Shown: positions 1 to 9,804, counted from the stretch's first letter. The stretch: DNA of 43,998 nt from Phallusia fumigata (GCA_008931825.1 QXVZ01013629.1:1-43998), one strand, 5' to 3'. The notes: generated by a model from the sequence alone, not told the origin. A program made the numbers and translations.

Positions 1-1140
1 TTATAGTGTTGTACAAGAGCAGTTCCAGCAGATCTAATTGGGTATGTTATGCACATACACACGCTTTTGGCTTGTTTATTTTAATTCCCAGTATATATGG
101 CCATGAAGTTTTGCCTTCTGTGTTTTACCATATAGCCCCAACAGTTACCCCACTAACCCAGGCACACTAATTAATTATTACACTGATTATTTTTATGGTG
201 CCAGTGTATCCAAGAATGGGACCCATTGTTTTTTTCTCTTTCTTTTTTCCCCCCTGTATGTGTCCATGCACTTTTGACATAAGATGCTTGATGGATTTGG
301 ATGAAACTTTCACAGCTGGTAGATATGGTCATGGCGTTGTGTTATCCATTTTGACCCCATAGTCCCAAGGGTTACCCCCACTAGACCCCAAATTGGAGAA
401 ATATTTCCTGCATATTGTTTGTGGTGCATCAATTTCCTTGTTTGACCTCAACACCCCAGCAGTTACCCCGCCAGCCCCCTAAAATTGGTCAAATTATAGA
501 ACAATGACCAAATTTGTTTAAATTTACACAGTTTGTATACCATGCCATTGTGGTGCATTGATTTCTTTGTTTGACCCTATAGCCTCATCAGTTACCCCGC
601 TAGCTCCCTAAAAGGAGTCAAAATATTAAACAATGCTCAAATGGGATAAAATTTACACAGATTGTATACCATGCCATTGTGACATATCGGATTAATAGTT
701 TGACACCATAGCATGAGGGGTTACCCCAGTAGTCCTCTAAAATAGGTCAAATGATTAAACATTCACCAAATTGAATGAAATTTGGACAGTTTAGTGAACA
801 TGCCATTATGGTACATTGCTGTGTTTATCCCTAAAGCCTCCAAAAGTGACCTGGTAAGCCCATAAGATTTGTAGATTGGGCCACAGGTGTGTCATTCCGT
901 TTTCTTAGTTATTTTTATATTTTCCAACTCAACCGATTATATGAAACTACAATTACGACATGTTTCTACAATGGTGTATAATCCCATGCATTTCTGCCTG
1001 CAGAAACAATCATGCCATAAAAAGCTTTGGTAACTATGGGACCAAATGTAAAATAATGTAGTAAATCTATACCCTTTATAAATTGAGTGATAATGTACAT
1101 AGTATGGAAATATGGTGAAAGCCAACCTAGAGTTTATGTG
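1..1140 (+). repeat. Dispersed repeat R1, copy a (long, internally repetitive)
   Basis: This stretch consists of degenerate subrepeats of about 120-130 bp. Each carries the phrases GTTACCCCACTAGCCCC, TGGGTCAAAT, TAAACAATG, GAAATTTGGACAGTTTGTAT and CATGCCATTGTGGTGCAT. A 5' module (about 211-350) has a T-rich run followed by TTGGATGAAACTTTCACAGC and a TGGTAGATATGGTCATGG-like phrase. The 3' end near 1090-1130 has AATATGGTGAAAGCCA. The same order recurs at least ten more times in the window. No coding potential is apparent. The short ORFs in it run across subrepeats and are not genes. Confidence 0.75.
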
Positions 1141-1194
1141 AGAGACCTACAAGACCACTTATACCTTTTATCTTGTAAATACCAACAGAAGAAA

Positions 1195-1822
1195 ATTGGC
1201 TGGACATTCTGGATATTATGGCCCTTCCTTAAAGGGGACACATATAGTTTTCACTCTGTTTTTTTTCTTTTTTTCCTTTTTCTACCCTGCAGCTTGTCCA
1301 CACACTTTTGGCATGAAATGTTTGATGGACTTGGATAAAACTTTCACAGCTTCTAGATATGGTCATGGCAGTGCGACGTCTGTTTCGATTGACTTCATGA
1401 CTCCAAGAGTTACCCTGCTAGCCACCAAAAGGGTGAAATATTTCCCTGCACTTTGTCTATGCACTTTGACATGAAATGTTTGGCAGATTAGAATAAAACT
1501 TTTACAGCTGGTAGATATGGTCATGGAGTTGTGTCATCGGTGTTGTGTGACCCCACATCCCAATGGTTACCCCACTAGCCCCCTAAAATGTGCCAAATTG
1601 GTAAACATTTTCAGAATTGGACGAAATTTGGACAGCTTGTATAACATGTCATTGTGGTGCAGTAATCGATGTGTTTTACCTCATAGCCTCTGCAGTTACC
1701 CCACTAGCCCCCTAAAATGAGTTAAATTGTTAAACAATGTTCGCATTGGATGAAATTTTGACAGTTTCTATAACATGTCATTGTGGTGCTGTAATTTATG
1801 TGTTTTACCCCATAAACAATGT
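1195..1822 (+). repeat. Dispersed repeat R1, copy b
   Basis: This copy has the same module order as copy a: a T-rich run (1255-1285), the CTTGTCCA/GATGGACTTGGATAAAAC module, then at least three GTTACCCC...CCCCTAAAATG subrepeats. It is cut off at about 1822, inside the phrase AAACAATGTCC, by the TTCGAAT-rich element. That implies the element inserted into an existing R1 copy. Confidence 0.7.
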
Positions 1823-2015
1823 CCCTANATTCGAATACAATTCGAATTGTTACAGTCCGAAATTTTTGATTTATTCATGAATACGAATACATGAATCGGT
1901 TCATTCGAATACAATTCGAATTGCTGGCACTCGAAAACCACGAAATTATTCATGAATACGAATACACCTAACCGAGTATTCGTAAAGTATTCGAATGCAT
2001 GTAACGTGTATTCGA
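1823..2015. mobile_element. TTCGAAT-rich palindromic element (MITE-like)
   Basis: The sequence is dense in the palindromic words ATTCGAATAC, AATTCGAATT and ATTCATGAATACGAATAC. They are arranged as two imperfect direct copies of about 90-100 bp (from about 1828 and about 1907). It interrupts the R1 repeat. There is one ambiguous base (N at 1828) at its left edge. No transposase frame is seen. Terminal repeats are not clean enough to assign a superfamily. Confidence 0.5.
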
Positions 2016-2277
2016 CCCCATGTCTGGCAGCCAGGTGTCACTGTGTGCAAAAGAAGATTTTTGCATTAAACCTTAAACATGAATACGAGACACTGTCCGT
2101 TGAGAAGTCATTGCTGTTTGACATTGTGCCTGTGGGTGGCTGCATAGTCTTTAAAACCATTTGTTAACGTCACGAGCTAAAACGCTTTGACCCATTTGTT
2201 TTGTCTGAGTTCGGTAACTGTCAATCGACTGTTCCATGATGTTTGCACAATCCATTAATTTAAGGTTTTTCTACCAG

Positions 2278-2438
2278 TTCGCTTTGCTGATGAGTGTGTG
2301 TTTTCTGATCCGCAGAAAGAAGTTTTAAGCCTTCTGGCTCAACTGGTTCAGCTACGTGTCAACTATTGTATGTTGGATTCTGATCTCGTTTTTATCACTT
2401 TCATCATCAAGCAGTTTGAATCCATCGAGACAGCAATG
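2278..2438 (+). CDS. Isolated candidate exon, unknown product
   Basis: A good acceptor (TTTTTCTACCAG) precedes 161 nt that are open in one frame. They end at a donor (ATG|GTAAAG). The frame reads [19 protein letters not shown]..., then a stretch rich in L, V and Q, then ...[10 protein letters not shown]. The composition is that of an ordinary globular or helical protein, unlike the repeats around it. I recognise no family. No partner exon is convincing in the flanking kilobase. An upstream stretch (2000-2166) is also open but lacks splice support. It may be a stray exon of a gene lying mostly outside the window or a fossil exon. Confidence 0.3.
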
Positions 2439-3094
2439 GTAAAGTATTTCGAAAAAATGTTAATGTTTCTTCGTCAGTGACGCATTGTTTTTTTTTACGA
2501 TTGAGTAACAAAAGTTTAATTGAAAAGTTGCAAGGGTTCAAGTAGGCCAACCACTAAACAATCACTTGATTTGTATTTGTTGCAGCTATCTACTAAAACG
2601 CATTGATTAAAAATCTAAGATTTTTGTTTAATTTTTTGTTGTTGTGAATTTACTCACCAGTTAATCTATACTAGTTAATTGGAAATTGGTTTACTAGGTT
2701 TTCAAACCTTTAGTTTCTATTTGTAACAAGAACATTAGGCTCAATTAGATNAACCACCCAATGACCTGGGCTAAAGCAAGGTGGTATTGTTAGTCAATCA
2801 GTGGAGATCTCGCAACTTGGGGAGTGAGAGACGCAGCGACTTGCAAGTAAGAAAGACAATATTTCTGCAAAAAATTTTAGTTCTGCATCCAGCATAGTGC
2901 CAAAATTTGTTAATTTATTCTGCTTGGCCAAACCATTTTACAAAACTTTATCCAGCCTGTGCTTTTTTGTACAATGGTTCAAAAACAAAAACTAAAAGTG
3001 TCAAAAACACCAGAACGTTTAATTTTTAAATCGCTTGTCAAAATTTAGGGTGGTTTTTGGGTGCCTTCTACTGGATCATAATATCTGATATTGA

Positions 3095-3695
3095 ACAGGA
3101 TGGGACTCTGTTTGTTTTTCCCTTTTTTTCTTATTTCTGCCTGCAGCTTGTCAATGCACTTTCCCATAAAATGTTTGATGGATTTGGATGAAACTTTTAT
3201 AGTACATGGTGTGTCACCAGTTTAGTTTAACCTTGCTAGCACCGTCAAATGGGTCAAAGTACCAAACAATCTCCAAATTAAATGAAATTTGGACAGTTTG
3301 TATAACATGTCATTGTGGTGCAACAATAGATGTGCTTTAACAGAAGCCCCAGCAGTTACCCAACTAGCCCCCTGAAATGGGTCAAAATACTAAACAACGG
3401 TTAAATTGAATGTCTTTTTAAGGTTGGGTCATGGTTACTTATAATTATTAATTCTTTCATTTCATTTTTAATTTACATAAAACTAATTAAAAATTTCTGC
3501 CACTGTTGTGTATATTTTTCAACTTTGCATGTGTGGGGACCCATGCGTTTCTGCCTCAGAAACAATCATGTCATAAAAAAGCTAAAGCAACTATGGGACC
3601 CAATGTGAAATGACGTTTAAGTATATGTGCTTTTTCAAGTGGGGTAATAGTGTATATAGAATGGCAATTTGGTGATAGCCACCTATTTAGTTTTA
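3095..3695 (+). repeat. Dispersed repeat R1, copy c (short, nearly complete)
   Basis: This compact copy runs from the GGGACTCTGTTTG/T-rich start through GGATTTGGATGAAAC, two GTTACCC subrepeats, the CATGCGTTTCTGCCTCAGAAAC module, and the terminal phrase GGTGATAGCCACC followed by TAGTT. Having both ends makes it a useful reference for the element boundaries. No ORF is supported. Confidence 0.7.
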
Positions 3696-3699
3696 TTTC

Positions 3700-4272
3700 T
3701 TGTAAACAAGAAGGGCAGTACGGAGTGACACGCATTAAGTTGTGCCTACCACGTACCTCGTTGGGGAGAGTGTACCATACCTTTCCATGAGTTGTACTGT
3801 GCTGTAATCCATTTGGTAACGGTTGTTTGTAAGAGAATTTAAAACTAGCATCGCAGAGGCCACAAGAAACTTTCGACTGAATATATTCAACAAGCTTTGT
3901 TTTGATTTCTCCACTTTCTTACATCAACGCTATTGACACCTATAAGCTTACACTTGATAGCAGCTCTGATTTCTTGCCCAATCACCACTGGCGATTTTAA
4001 CATTGATTGAGGTTACCTGTACCCTGGTTTTGTTTTGTTCTCTTTGCTGATCGGGTACATGCAAGTTTGTTGCATGTACAATTATTATGACGTCAAAGAT
4101 GGTTTGATAAAACAATGCATTAAAAATCAAAACCATTGTTGCGCCATTGTATCAACAATGGCTGGTTTAAGAAATACTGCTTCACACGGATAGAAATAGG
4201 TTCTTTTTGGTGTTTTTAATCCTGGGATAAGATAGGTTTTGCAACAACGATTAACAAGTAAATGACGTCGTA
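3700..4272 (+). other. Upstream region of the lectin gene
   Basis: No gene is seen here. A unique GC-richer patch at 3710-3850 is unassigned. A perfect CRE palindrome TGACGTCA lies at 4088-4095, about 180 bp upstream of the lectin start codon. A GATA-like pair GGGATAAGATAGG lies at about 4223-4235. I see no TATA box at a convincing distance. An in-frame TAA at 4252-4254 closes the lectin frame upstream, so the ATG at 4273 is the first usable in-frame methionine. Confidence 0.4.
4088..4095. promoter_or_regulatory. Candidate CRE (TGACGTCA)
   Basis: This is a perfect 8-bp CREB/ATF palindrome 178 bp upstream of the lectin start codon. The same palindrome also occurs at 4960-4967 (intron) and 28965-28972 (inside a MITE), so its presence alone is weak evidence of regulation. 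Confidence 0.25.
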
Positions 4273-4273
4273 A
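4262..4273 (+). promoter_or_regulatory. Minimal uORF overlapping the lectin start codon
   Basis: The sequence ATGACGTCGTAATG contains a three-codon reading frame (M-T-S-stop). Its TAA stop overlaps the A of the lectin ATG in a TAATG arrangement. If the 5' UTR keeps this region, initiation at the lectin ATG would need leaky scanning or stop-start reinitiation. A trans-splice acceptor downstream of 4262 would remove the uORF, but I see no AG acceptor between it and the ATG. Confidence 0.4.
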
Positions 4274-4336
4274 TGTATTTTAAACGAGCAAAAGCTTATA
4301 AAGTTCGTAAAGACAAGGCTGCCGCAGAACGTTCAG
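4273..4336 (+). CDS. Lectin gene exon 1: start codon and cytoplasmic tail
   Basis: This exon encodes MYFKRAKAYKVRKDKAAAER plus one residue, with 8 Lys/Arg in 21. It ends in phase 1 at CAG|GTAATA. The strong positive charge before the membrane segment fits the positive-inside rule for a type II protein. Confidence 0.6.
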
Positions 4337-7300
4337 GTAATAATAAGATTTATGCCTTTTTTTGCCAATCGAGCTTTCGCTGATTCAATTTATAGCTCGG
4401 CATATCTCCGTCCATGACGCTGTTAAAGATGTCGATGGATTGCGTGGTGTGATGATGGCAATCACAAGTCTTCAGTTTATTACGACCATTTTGGGATTCG
4501 TTGCAGTTTATGTTGTGGTAAATGCGTGGCTTCTACACGAGAAATTGTAAAGTTCTAAGGGTTCACAATTGTTTTTCAGCTTCTAAACTATCAACACACG
4601 CAAAACAACTACATTGGTAATGTACATGTGAGCAATAGTGTAATGTCAATTTCGTCTAAGTCTTGTTTTTTCGCAGGCAGGTGCTTGAACAACGGAAGTT
4701 TTAGTTTTAATATTGCTTTACGGAATTTCGAATGTATTTGCCCATCGGGCCTTTCTGGAAAAGATTGCTCATTAGGTAAGTGGGCATAGGCCAGAATTGC
4801 AGGGGTACCACTGGTACAACGGTTGCAGAGAAAATAGGAAGCAGCGAATAGGGTCGTCGTGGGACAAGTGCTACCAAAAAAACCATCTAATAAGAGATTC
4901 TAAAATTCGCAAACTATTGTACAATGCCTAAAACAGTGACTGCTTGGTATGATATGATATGACGTCACGCAACTTTAATTTTTACAAAAAACTGTCGCAC
5001 TTGAAACGAAACGAGCTTGATCACCTGTGTCAACTTCAGTCAGTACATATGTTTTTGTCAGAAAATGTAAAGGCGCTTGCTAAGGTATTCATTTTAGCTC
5101 GATTTCGTAACTTCCATACATCACCGTTCACCCATTTTAGGATGTTTTATTTTCTTCGAGCTCCAATGCTTTGTTTTCATTTAGACATCGACGAATGTTC
5201 GACCGGCACACATAACTGCACTCGAGGGGCGGATTGTGCAAACTATTTTGGAGGTTATAATTGTTCGTGCAACTCAAACCACACACGAAACGGGACGCTT
5301 TGCAGTAAGTTACGTTAAAATGTAACCAGCCGATACGCAAAACTACAGGTCGCTTTTTACCGAGCATCATAGAATTTGGCTGCTTGGCTGTGTTTGGTTC
5401 GCGAGATATTTGGGTTGAAAGTGGGCACTTTTTTGTTTGCTGGGTCGGTTTAGACCCTGTTTGCTCTAAGAACTTTGGTCTGGGTAACGAATAGTGTAGT
5501 GGTTCCAAATCGGGAAGGAATTTCCACTTCATGGTTAAGTTATTTATGATAAGTGTGATCTTTCTTTTTGGTAGATCGGTGGTTCCAAACGTTTTAATGT
5601 TACTTTGTATCCCTTCTTGTATAGTAAACAACGAAGCATTGGGGGAATGCACCAAAAAAGGTCGGGAAACCACTAGATTTGTGTTTAGAAATTGTGATAA
5701 TGCGAAAGTTGTCGACAGTGCGGGATGTAGGTACAAGCTAAATTAGCCATAGCTTGGGGGAGTGATTCTTAACGTTGTATTGACATGCGAGTAATGAGGG
5801 GATAGCAGGTGTGTAATCAAATGAACCTGTTAGCTAAAAATAGCTTTTTTCAGGCCACTTTAATTGTTACCGTTGGCCGTATATTGCTTCTCCTCTGGTG
5901 TATGTGCAAATTAACACAAGAGGATATTTTGCAGAACCAAACTTTTGTTCGACCAATCCCGGTCTTTGCGTAAATGGAGCCTGCATAGATACAGATGTAG
6001 ATTACGACTGCATATGCCTGAGATGGTGGAGTGGAAAAAACTGCCAGCGTAAGAGTTTTCAATAGCAAATAATAACATTTAACAAGTGAGAGCCTTTGTG
6101 ATAGCGAGCCTTTGTGATAACAGATGTTTAAGGCTAGGCGGCCCGTGTTGCATTTGAAGAAATTTCACTATGGGCAGAAACAGCTTTTTTAACAAAAAAT
6201 GGTTCTATGCTTCCCTTCTGTTTTATATTTTATAATTCGACAGTTATATATAACCAACGGGGCACAGCAATATGATGACTCTTAGGTATTTGTAAGTTTG
6301 GTAAGTTTAACTGAACAAGTAATTTATCTGGTCAGGGATGTCTTAGTACAGTCATTTCCAACCGAGGAGGGATTTATTGAGTTTAAGGGATGTATTTCAA
6401 CTTGATAGTTATTCATAATAAATGCAGTATTTTTTAGACTAGTGGTTCCAAACTTTTAATATCAACATCGAAAACCGATTGAATTCTTTTCCAGGTCCCA
6501 GTCTTCACAGCGTTTTAGGTGAAACGTATACTTGGGCAGATGCAAGAGCTAGGTGTAAAGTTCTCGGCGCTGACCTTGCGCATTGGGGACCTCGGGATCC
6601 GACAATTCGCAAGTATAAATTTCCTTGGCTACACAATTCACGGTTGTAAATAGTGTCGATAAGAAGCCAGTACTTGTGCGTAAAACACATTCCGCGTTTC
6701 GACAAACGTTATCTGGTAACAACAACAGAATGTATCGAAACGTAGAAAATGTTTTACAAACAAGTGCTGGGTTAATTAAAAGCATAACTTCCAGCGTTTA
6801 GTCAATAATACATTTTATTGCAAACGTTTCGATAATAATCGTCATCATGCACTAATGAAAACTACAGCTTTTGTCAAAACGTTTGCAATAACATGTATTC
6901 ATGCAAAATTAAATGCAAATTCTCTGCCAGTCACGTTTTTATGAGGCTGCTCTTTAAGTTCTTGTCATGTGTTTCTAAGTGCTGGCTTGTATCCTTCTGT
7001 TAATAATTTTTTTTGTCTAAAAGATCGAAGTGTAAATTAGTCGATGGTTGGTTAGTGTGTCTATTCGCATGAGAACTGATGATGCCTTTAGTTCAGCGAA
7101 AACGATTTTATTATTCGAACAAAGAATTACACAAACTGATTTTAGTGCGCTAAAAGCTTCAGCTCCATTATATGCAAATCAGTGGTCCCAACTTCTGTCA
7201 AAATGACGTAATTATATTTGAATTTTACGTTTCGCAACTTGCTGACTCGTAAATATGCTTGAATACAAATGCTAGGCGCTCCGGTCCCGTCGAATAATCT

Positions 7301-7831
7301 TAAGATCTGTCAACTTTATCTAATTGGTAATGCGCAACAGTTATATATTGTAAACAATGAATCAATACCTTTTTGCTTTCTTATCAAAACCAAAAAAAAA
7401 CTGGTTTCGTCGCGACCTAAATGTTGGTAAACATTAATAGTTGTTTATGATTTAAAAACTGATATAACCGGCTGGTAACTTTGGGCTCAGTATGCATGCA
7501 AATTTCAAGATACAACCTAAAACTCTTGGCGTTCTAAAGTCTCCGTTTGTTTTTCGCCAGAGAAATAGTTGATTTTCTGCTCCGGCCCCACGGCGGACAC
7601 TTCTGGTTCGGTTTGACTGACATTGACGTGGAGGGGGAATGGAAGTACATCGACGGCGTAGCGAAAACTGATGAAAACACAGATTTTTGGCCTTCGGAAC
7701 CAAGCAACGTTGGCGGGGGTGAAGATGCAGACTGTGCATTCTTCAAAAAAAGTTTCGACTTTCAATGGGACGATTATCGATGTGATGTGACACACAAGGC
7801 TATCTGCGAGAAAAACAAAACCGAATCTTAA
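4273..7831 (+). CDS. Type II transmembrane EGF-like / C-type lectin domain protein
   Basis: Exons are 4273-4336, 4396-4517, 4580-4616, 4677-4775, 5185-5304, 5935-6048, 6495-6612 and 7561-7831. Together they total 945 nt, giving 314 residues and a stop. Every junction has GT-AG boundaries and matching phase. The order is: basic cytoplasmic tail (1-39), one hydrophobic segment acting as signal-anchor (about 40-62), a short stalk, three EGF-like modules (about 76-186), and a C-type lectin domain (about 188-312). There is no cleavable signal peptide, so a type II orientation with the lectin domain outside is inferred. The likely role is a cell-surface carbohydrate or protein receptor, perhaps in immunity or adhesion. 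Ligand and pathway are unknown. An extra exon at 5625-5730 may be included alternatively. I am confident in the domains and in exons 5185-7831. The two small N-terminal introns are the least certain part. Confidence 0.8.
4396..4517 (+). CDS. Lectin gene exon 2: transmembrane signal-anchor
   Basis: The acceptor is TTTATAG. The frame continues exon 1 and ends in phase 0 at GTG|GTAAAT. It contains a run of about 23 residues without charge (GVMMAITSLQFITTILGFVA and onward), a clear membrane helix. Reading straight through the donor gives a stop 10 codons later, so a downstream splice is required. An alternative donor at 4546|4547 would join to 4681 in frame but skips the small exon at 4580. Confidence 0.6.
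4580..4616 (+). CDS. Lectin gene exon 3: 37-nt juxtamembrane stalk
   Basis: This micro-exon has a strong acceptor (TTGTTTTTCAG) and donor (TTG|GTAATG), and the phases fit both neighbours. It encodes LLNYQHTQNNYI and joins to G-R-C-L-N-N-G of the next exon. I prefer this model because it uses the best-looking splice sites and keeps the phase. Confidence 0.5.
4677..4775 (+). CDS. Lectin gene exon 4: EGF-like module 1
   Basis: It reads RCLNNGSF...FECICPSGLSGKDCSL, the typical C-x-NNG and C-x-C-x2-G-x2-G-x2-C skeleton of the C-terminal EGF half. Only four cysteines are present; the first and third of the usual six are missing. The module is therefore partial or non-canonical. It ends in phase 1 and supplies the G of the following Asp codon. 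Confidence 0.75.
5185..5304 (+). CDS. Lectin gene exon 5: calcium-binding EGF module 2
   Basis: It is a 120-nt phase 1-1 exon starting DIDECSTGTHNC, the signature of a calcium-binding EGF domain (D-I-D-E-C). It continues through C-x5-C-x8-C-x-C to a final Cys, giving all six cysteines. Asn in NCT, NCS, NHT and NGT contexts are possible glycosylation sites. The antisense ORF over this region is a shadow. Confidence 0.9.
5625..5730 (+). CDS. Possible alternative exon of the lectin gene
   Basis: The acceptor TTCTTGTATAG and the donor TGTAG|GTACAA flank 106 open nt. They read INNEALGECTKKGRETTRF..., then ...NCDNAKVVDSAGCR. The start fits the phase-1 end of the preceding exon. The end is phase 2 and cannot join the acceptor at 5934|5935. 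It can join a weaker acceptor at 5920|5921 and keep the EGF frame. Skipping it joins 5304 to 5935 in frame as well. The cysteine and Arg pattern resembles the second half of a TSP1 repeat, but this is weak. Confidence 0.4.
5935..6048 (+). CDS. Lectin gene exon 6: EGF-like module 3
   Basis: It is a phase 1-1 exon of 114 nt reading NFCSTNPGLCVNGACID... and then YDCICLRWWSGKNCQ. All six EGF cysteines are in order (C-x6-C-x4-C-x8-C-x-C-x8-C). It lacks the D-x-D-E calcium motif at its start. Confidence 0.9.
6495..6612 (+). CDS. Lectin gene exon 7: first half of the C-type lectin domain
   Basis: It encodes ...LGETYTWADARARCKVLGAD LAHWGPRDP..., split here only for length. This is the W-x-x-A-x-x-x-C-x-x-x-G-A-D-L helix-2 signature of the CTLD fold. 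The donor is AA|GTATAA in phase 2. Reading through it gives a stop within 15 codons, which supports the splice. Confidence 0.88.
7561..7831 (+). CDS. Lectin gene exon 8: second half of the C-type lectin domain and stop
   Basis: From acceptor TTTTTCGCCAG the phase-2 join restores Lys, then EIVDFLLRPHGGHFWFGLTD, the WIGL-like core. WPSEPSNVGGGEDADC follows. The usual EPN/QPD sugar motif is EPS here, with the following Glu-Asp kept. Then come WDDYRCD (WND variant) and AICEK. All four canonical CTLD cysteines are present across exons 7 and 8. Calcium binding is plausible but the Asn-to-Ser change makes mannose-type specificity doubtful. TAA is at 7829-7831. Confidence 0.92.
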
Positions 7832-8000
7832 CACCTTCTCTCAAGCTTTTGAACGTAACGCTACATAAAATTTGCAATAACGGCAACTGCAGATATAACG
7901 TTTCACCCTCAAGAGGACATTTTATATTTTGTCACCGGGAAACGTTATTTCTTTACACAGATTTAAAATATCAATACATTAAACCTGTTTTCTGTAGTTA
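7832..8000 (+). terminator. Lectin gene 3' UTR with poly(A) signal
   Basis: An ATTAAA hexamer lies at 7978-7983, about 150 nt after the stop, followed by a T-rich stretch (7988-8010). This is a plausible cleavage site. No AATAAA is nearer. Confidence 0.55.
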
Positions 8001-8640
8001 TTTTATCGTGCATTGTTTTCCTTGAACCAACCCTTTCCAAATCATGTTTTGAACAAGATCCCACAGTACCTAAAGTTTCTTGCATGCACGTTCTGCAGTT
8101 GAAACGGTAAATTTGCCTGCGAGATCAATTAGGCTTCAGGCAAAACTTTTAGATTCCAGTCCTTCAAGCTGCGGCTGAGGCTATGGTTGAACCTACGCCG
8201 ACCAGTAACCATTTAGTAACTCAATGTTTGTTGTAATTCTGTGTTGCACACTTCGATGGTGATGTTGTTTACTTTCTGAACAGCTGCTTTAACTAGCGGC
8301 TTCAACATGCACCATGTTTGGATATGGATTTAAATGAGCAAGTGCAAAGAGTAACCAAAGGTAATGTCAAAACTTATACATTGCCTCATCGATACAATGT
8401 TGTTTATCACACTTCAGGTTCAACCAAAACACTGTGTAAAAATACTCTGGACTTTTTTAACTGCTCAATAATGACTTATTGGCGCAATGTTATGGTAATT
8501 TGAGATAAAAGTTTATAGTTAGTAGTTGATGCTGGAAATGTGTAGCGTTTCAATGCATAGGTGAATGCGTGCATGTAACGCCTGTTTTTTTGTTAGTTTA
8601 AGCCGCCCAGTTGTGTTTTTTTAATGTGCTGCTTTTTTGT
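8001..8640. other. Intergenic, no supported gene
   Basis: Unique-looking sequence with short open stretches (for example 8318-8503) but no acceptor/donor pairing and no recognisable domain. Confidence 0.4.
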
Positions 8641-8648
8641 TTCTCCAG

Positions 8649-8692
8649 GCATGGCCATAATTCTTTGGAAATACTGGAAAAAACGTTTCCAG
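8649..8692 (+). other. Possible membrane-proximal micro-exon
   Basis: TTTCTCCAG acceptor and CAG|GTAGAC donor flank 44 nt that can read MAIILWKYWKKRFQ, a hydrophobic then basic pattern like the inner edge of a membrane helix. There is no partner exon and it is very short, so this is only a candidate. Confidence 0.2.
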
Positions 8693-8771
8693 GTAGACAG
8701 AACGCTACACGTCGAAAATATCCAATAATATCAGATCAAATCATTGGAATTTGAAATTAAATCTTTCATAC

Positions 8772-8891
8772 CTGTTTCACAGATACTTCCATTTGACCCT
8801 TGTTTACACGAACATTCGAAGCCGGTTCATGTTTCGGAACAAGTAACATTGCTCAGACAAGGACCAGGATTTTTGTCACACCCAGCATAAT
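8772..8891 (-). pseudogene. EGF-like pseudo-exon on the minus strand
   Basis: Read on the minus strand, an acceptor (CTTTAG) and a donor (AACAG|GTATGA) flank exactly 120 nt in phase 1-1. These are the length and phase of the lectin gene's calcium-binding EGF exon. The translation gives CDKNPGPCLSNVTCSET, a stop, then GFECSCKQGSNGSICE: six EGF cysteines in order. The stop (TGA, 8829-8827) is in frame between cysteines 3 and 4. It looks like a relic of an inverted EGF-lectin relative. No further exon of it is recognised. Confidence 0.6.
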
Positions 8892-9553
8892 CTAAAGGTA
8901 AAATAAATAGTTTTGTTTCTTCAACAGCTTTTGATGCGGCACAACTGGACTTCAAATCCGGACAGATGTAGATATTATTAACGTCACGCAAATGCTAGTC
9001 AGCACTGTATTTTTATAAGCCTGGTTAGATTTAGGAAATAAAAAATATAGAATGTATTTGTTTAAAGTGTCTGTCTAAACAAAAAAAATGGCGAAGTGGT
9101 CCATTTTGTTTTACAAAATTACTACACTATTTTTTGTGACCTAACAGACTCTTATTTTTAATCGCGTCCACAATGTTGTGCAATTCATGAAGCCAACAGT
9201 ACTAAATAGTTTCCCACCCCTGCTTTAGACACATGAATAAAACAAAACTAAACCCGTTTGCTGGGACTGAGACCGAATTTGCTGGTTTGTTCCGCGATCC
9301 ATGTTTGATTGCCTACAACAGACGACCGATATGTTGAATAAAAACTACCCAATAAAAGGTACCGAATTTTCATTGGCAGATTACTGTCCATAAGGAGATT
9401 CACCAACCAAACCCATGATCAAAGAATAATGAAGGTTTGTTGACTGCAGCAGGACACTTCACAGAAGAGATACGACGCTTTGTAAAGGTGACCAACCTGT
9501 GGAAGTAATTCATGAAACCGTGTAAGGTTGGTTACTCGCGTGTATACCTCCGT

Positions 9554-9804
9554 CAGTGGTTCACAACCGGGGGTCATTGGAATTTTTTGGGAGTCAATGA
9601 GCATGTAAAAGACAAAAGCAATATAACGAAATAAAAATACCCGCCGTTGTGGCCTAAATTGCAAAGCACAACTAATCGAGCATAAGGTGTAATTTCATCA
9701 GTCATTTTTACGTGACGGTTTTAATTGATTTTAATAAAGGGGTTCACAACTTTCAGCCAAATCGTCAAAAAAATCCTGGATACTGAAAAGGTTGGGAACC
9801 ACTG
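9554..9804. mobile_element. hAT-type MITE
   Basis: Terminal inverted repeats CAGTGGTTCACAACC (left) and CAGTGGTTCCCAACC (right, reverse complement) agree at 14 of 15 positions. CAGTGGTTC-type ends are typical of non-autonomous hAT elements. The flanking 8-mers ACCTCCGT and ACCAAGGT agree at 5 of 8, so any target duplication has decayed. No transposase is present. Fragments with the same GTGGTTCCAAAC end occur at about 5498, 5578 and 6442. Confidence 0.65.

Noticed and set aside
4960..4967. CRE palindrome in the lectin intron as an enhancer
   Set aside because: The 8-mer occurs three times in the window, once inside a transposon, and nothing else supports function here.
5137..5736. 199-residue ORF on the minus strand
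   Set aside because: It is antisense to the well-supported EGF exon at 5185-5304 and intron sequence, with no domain and no splice or promoter support.
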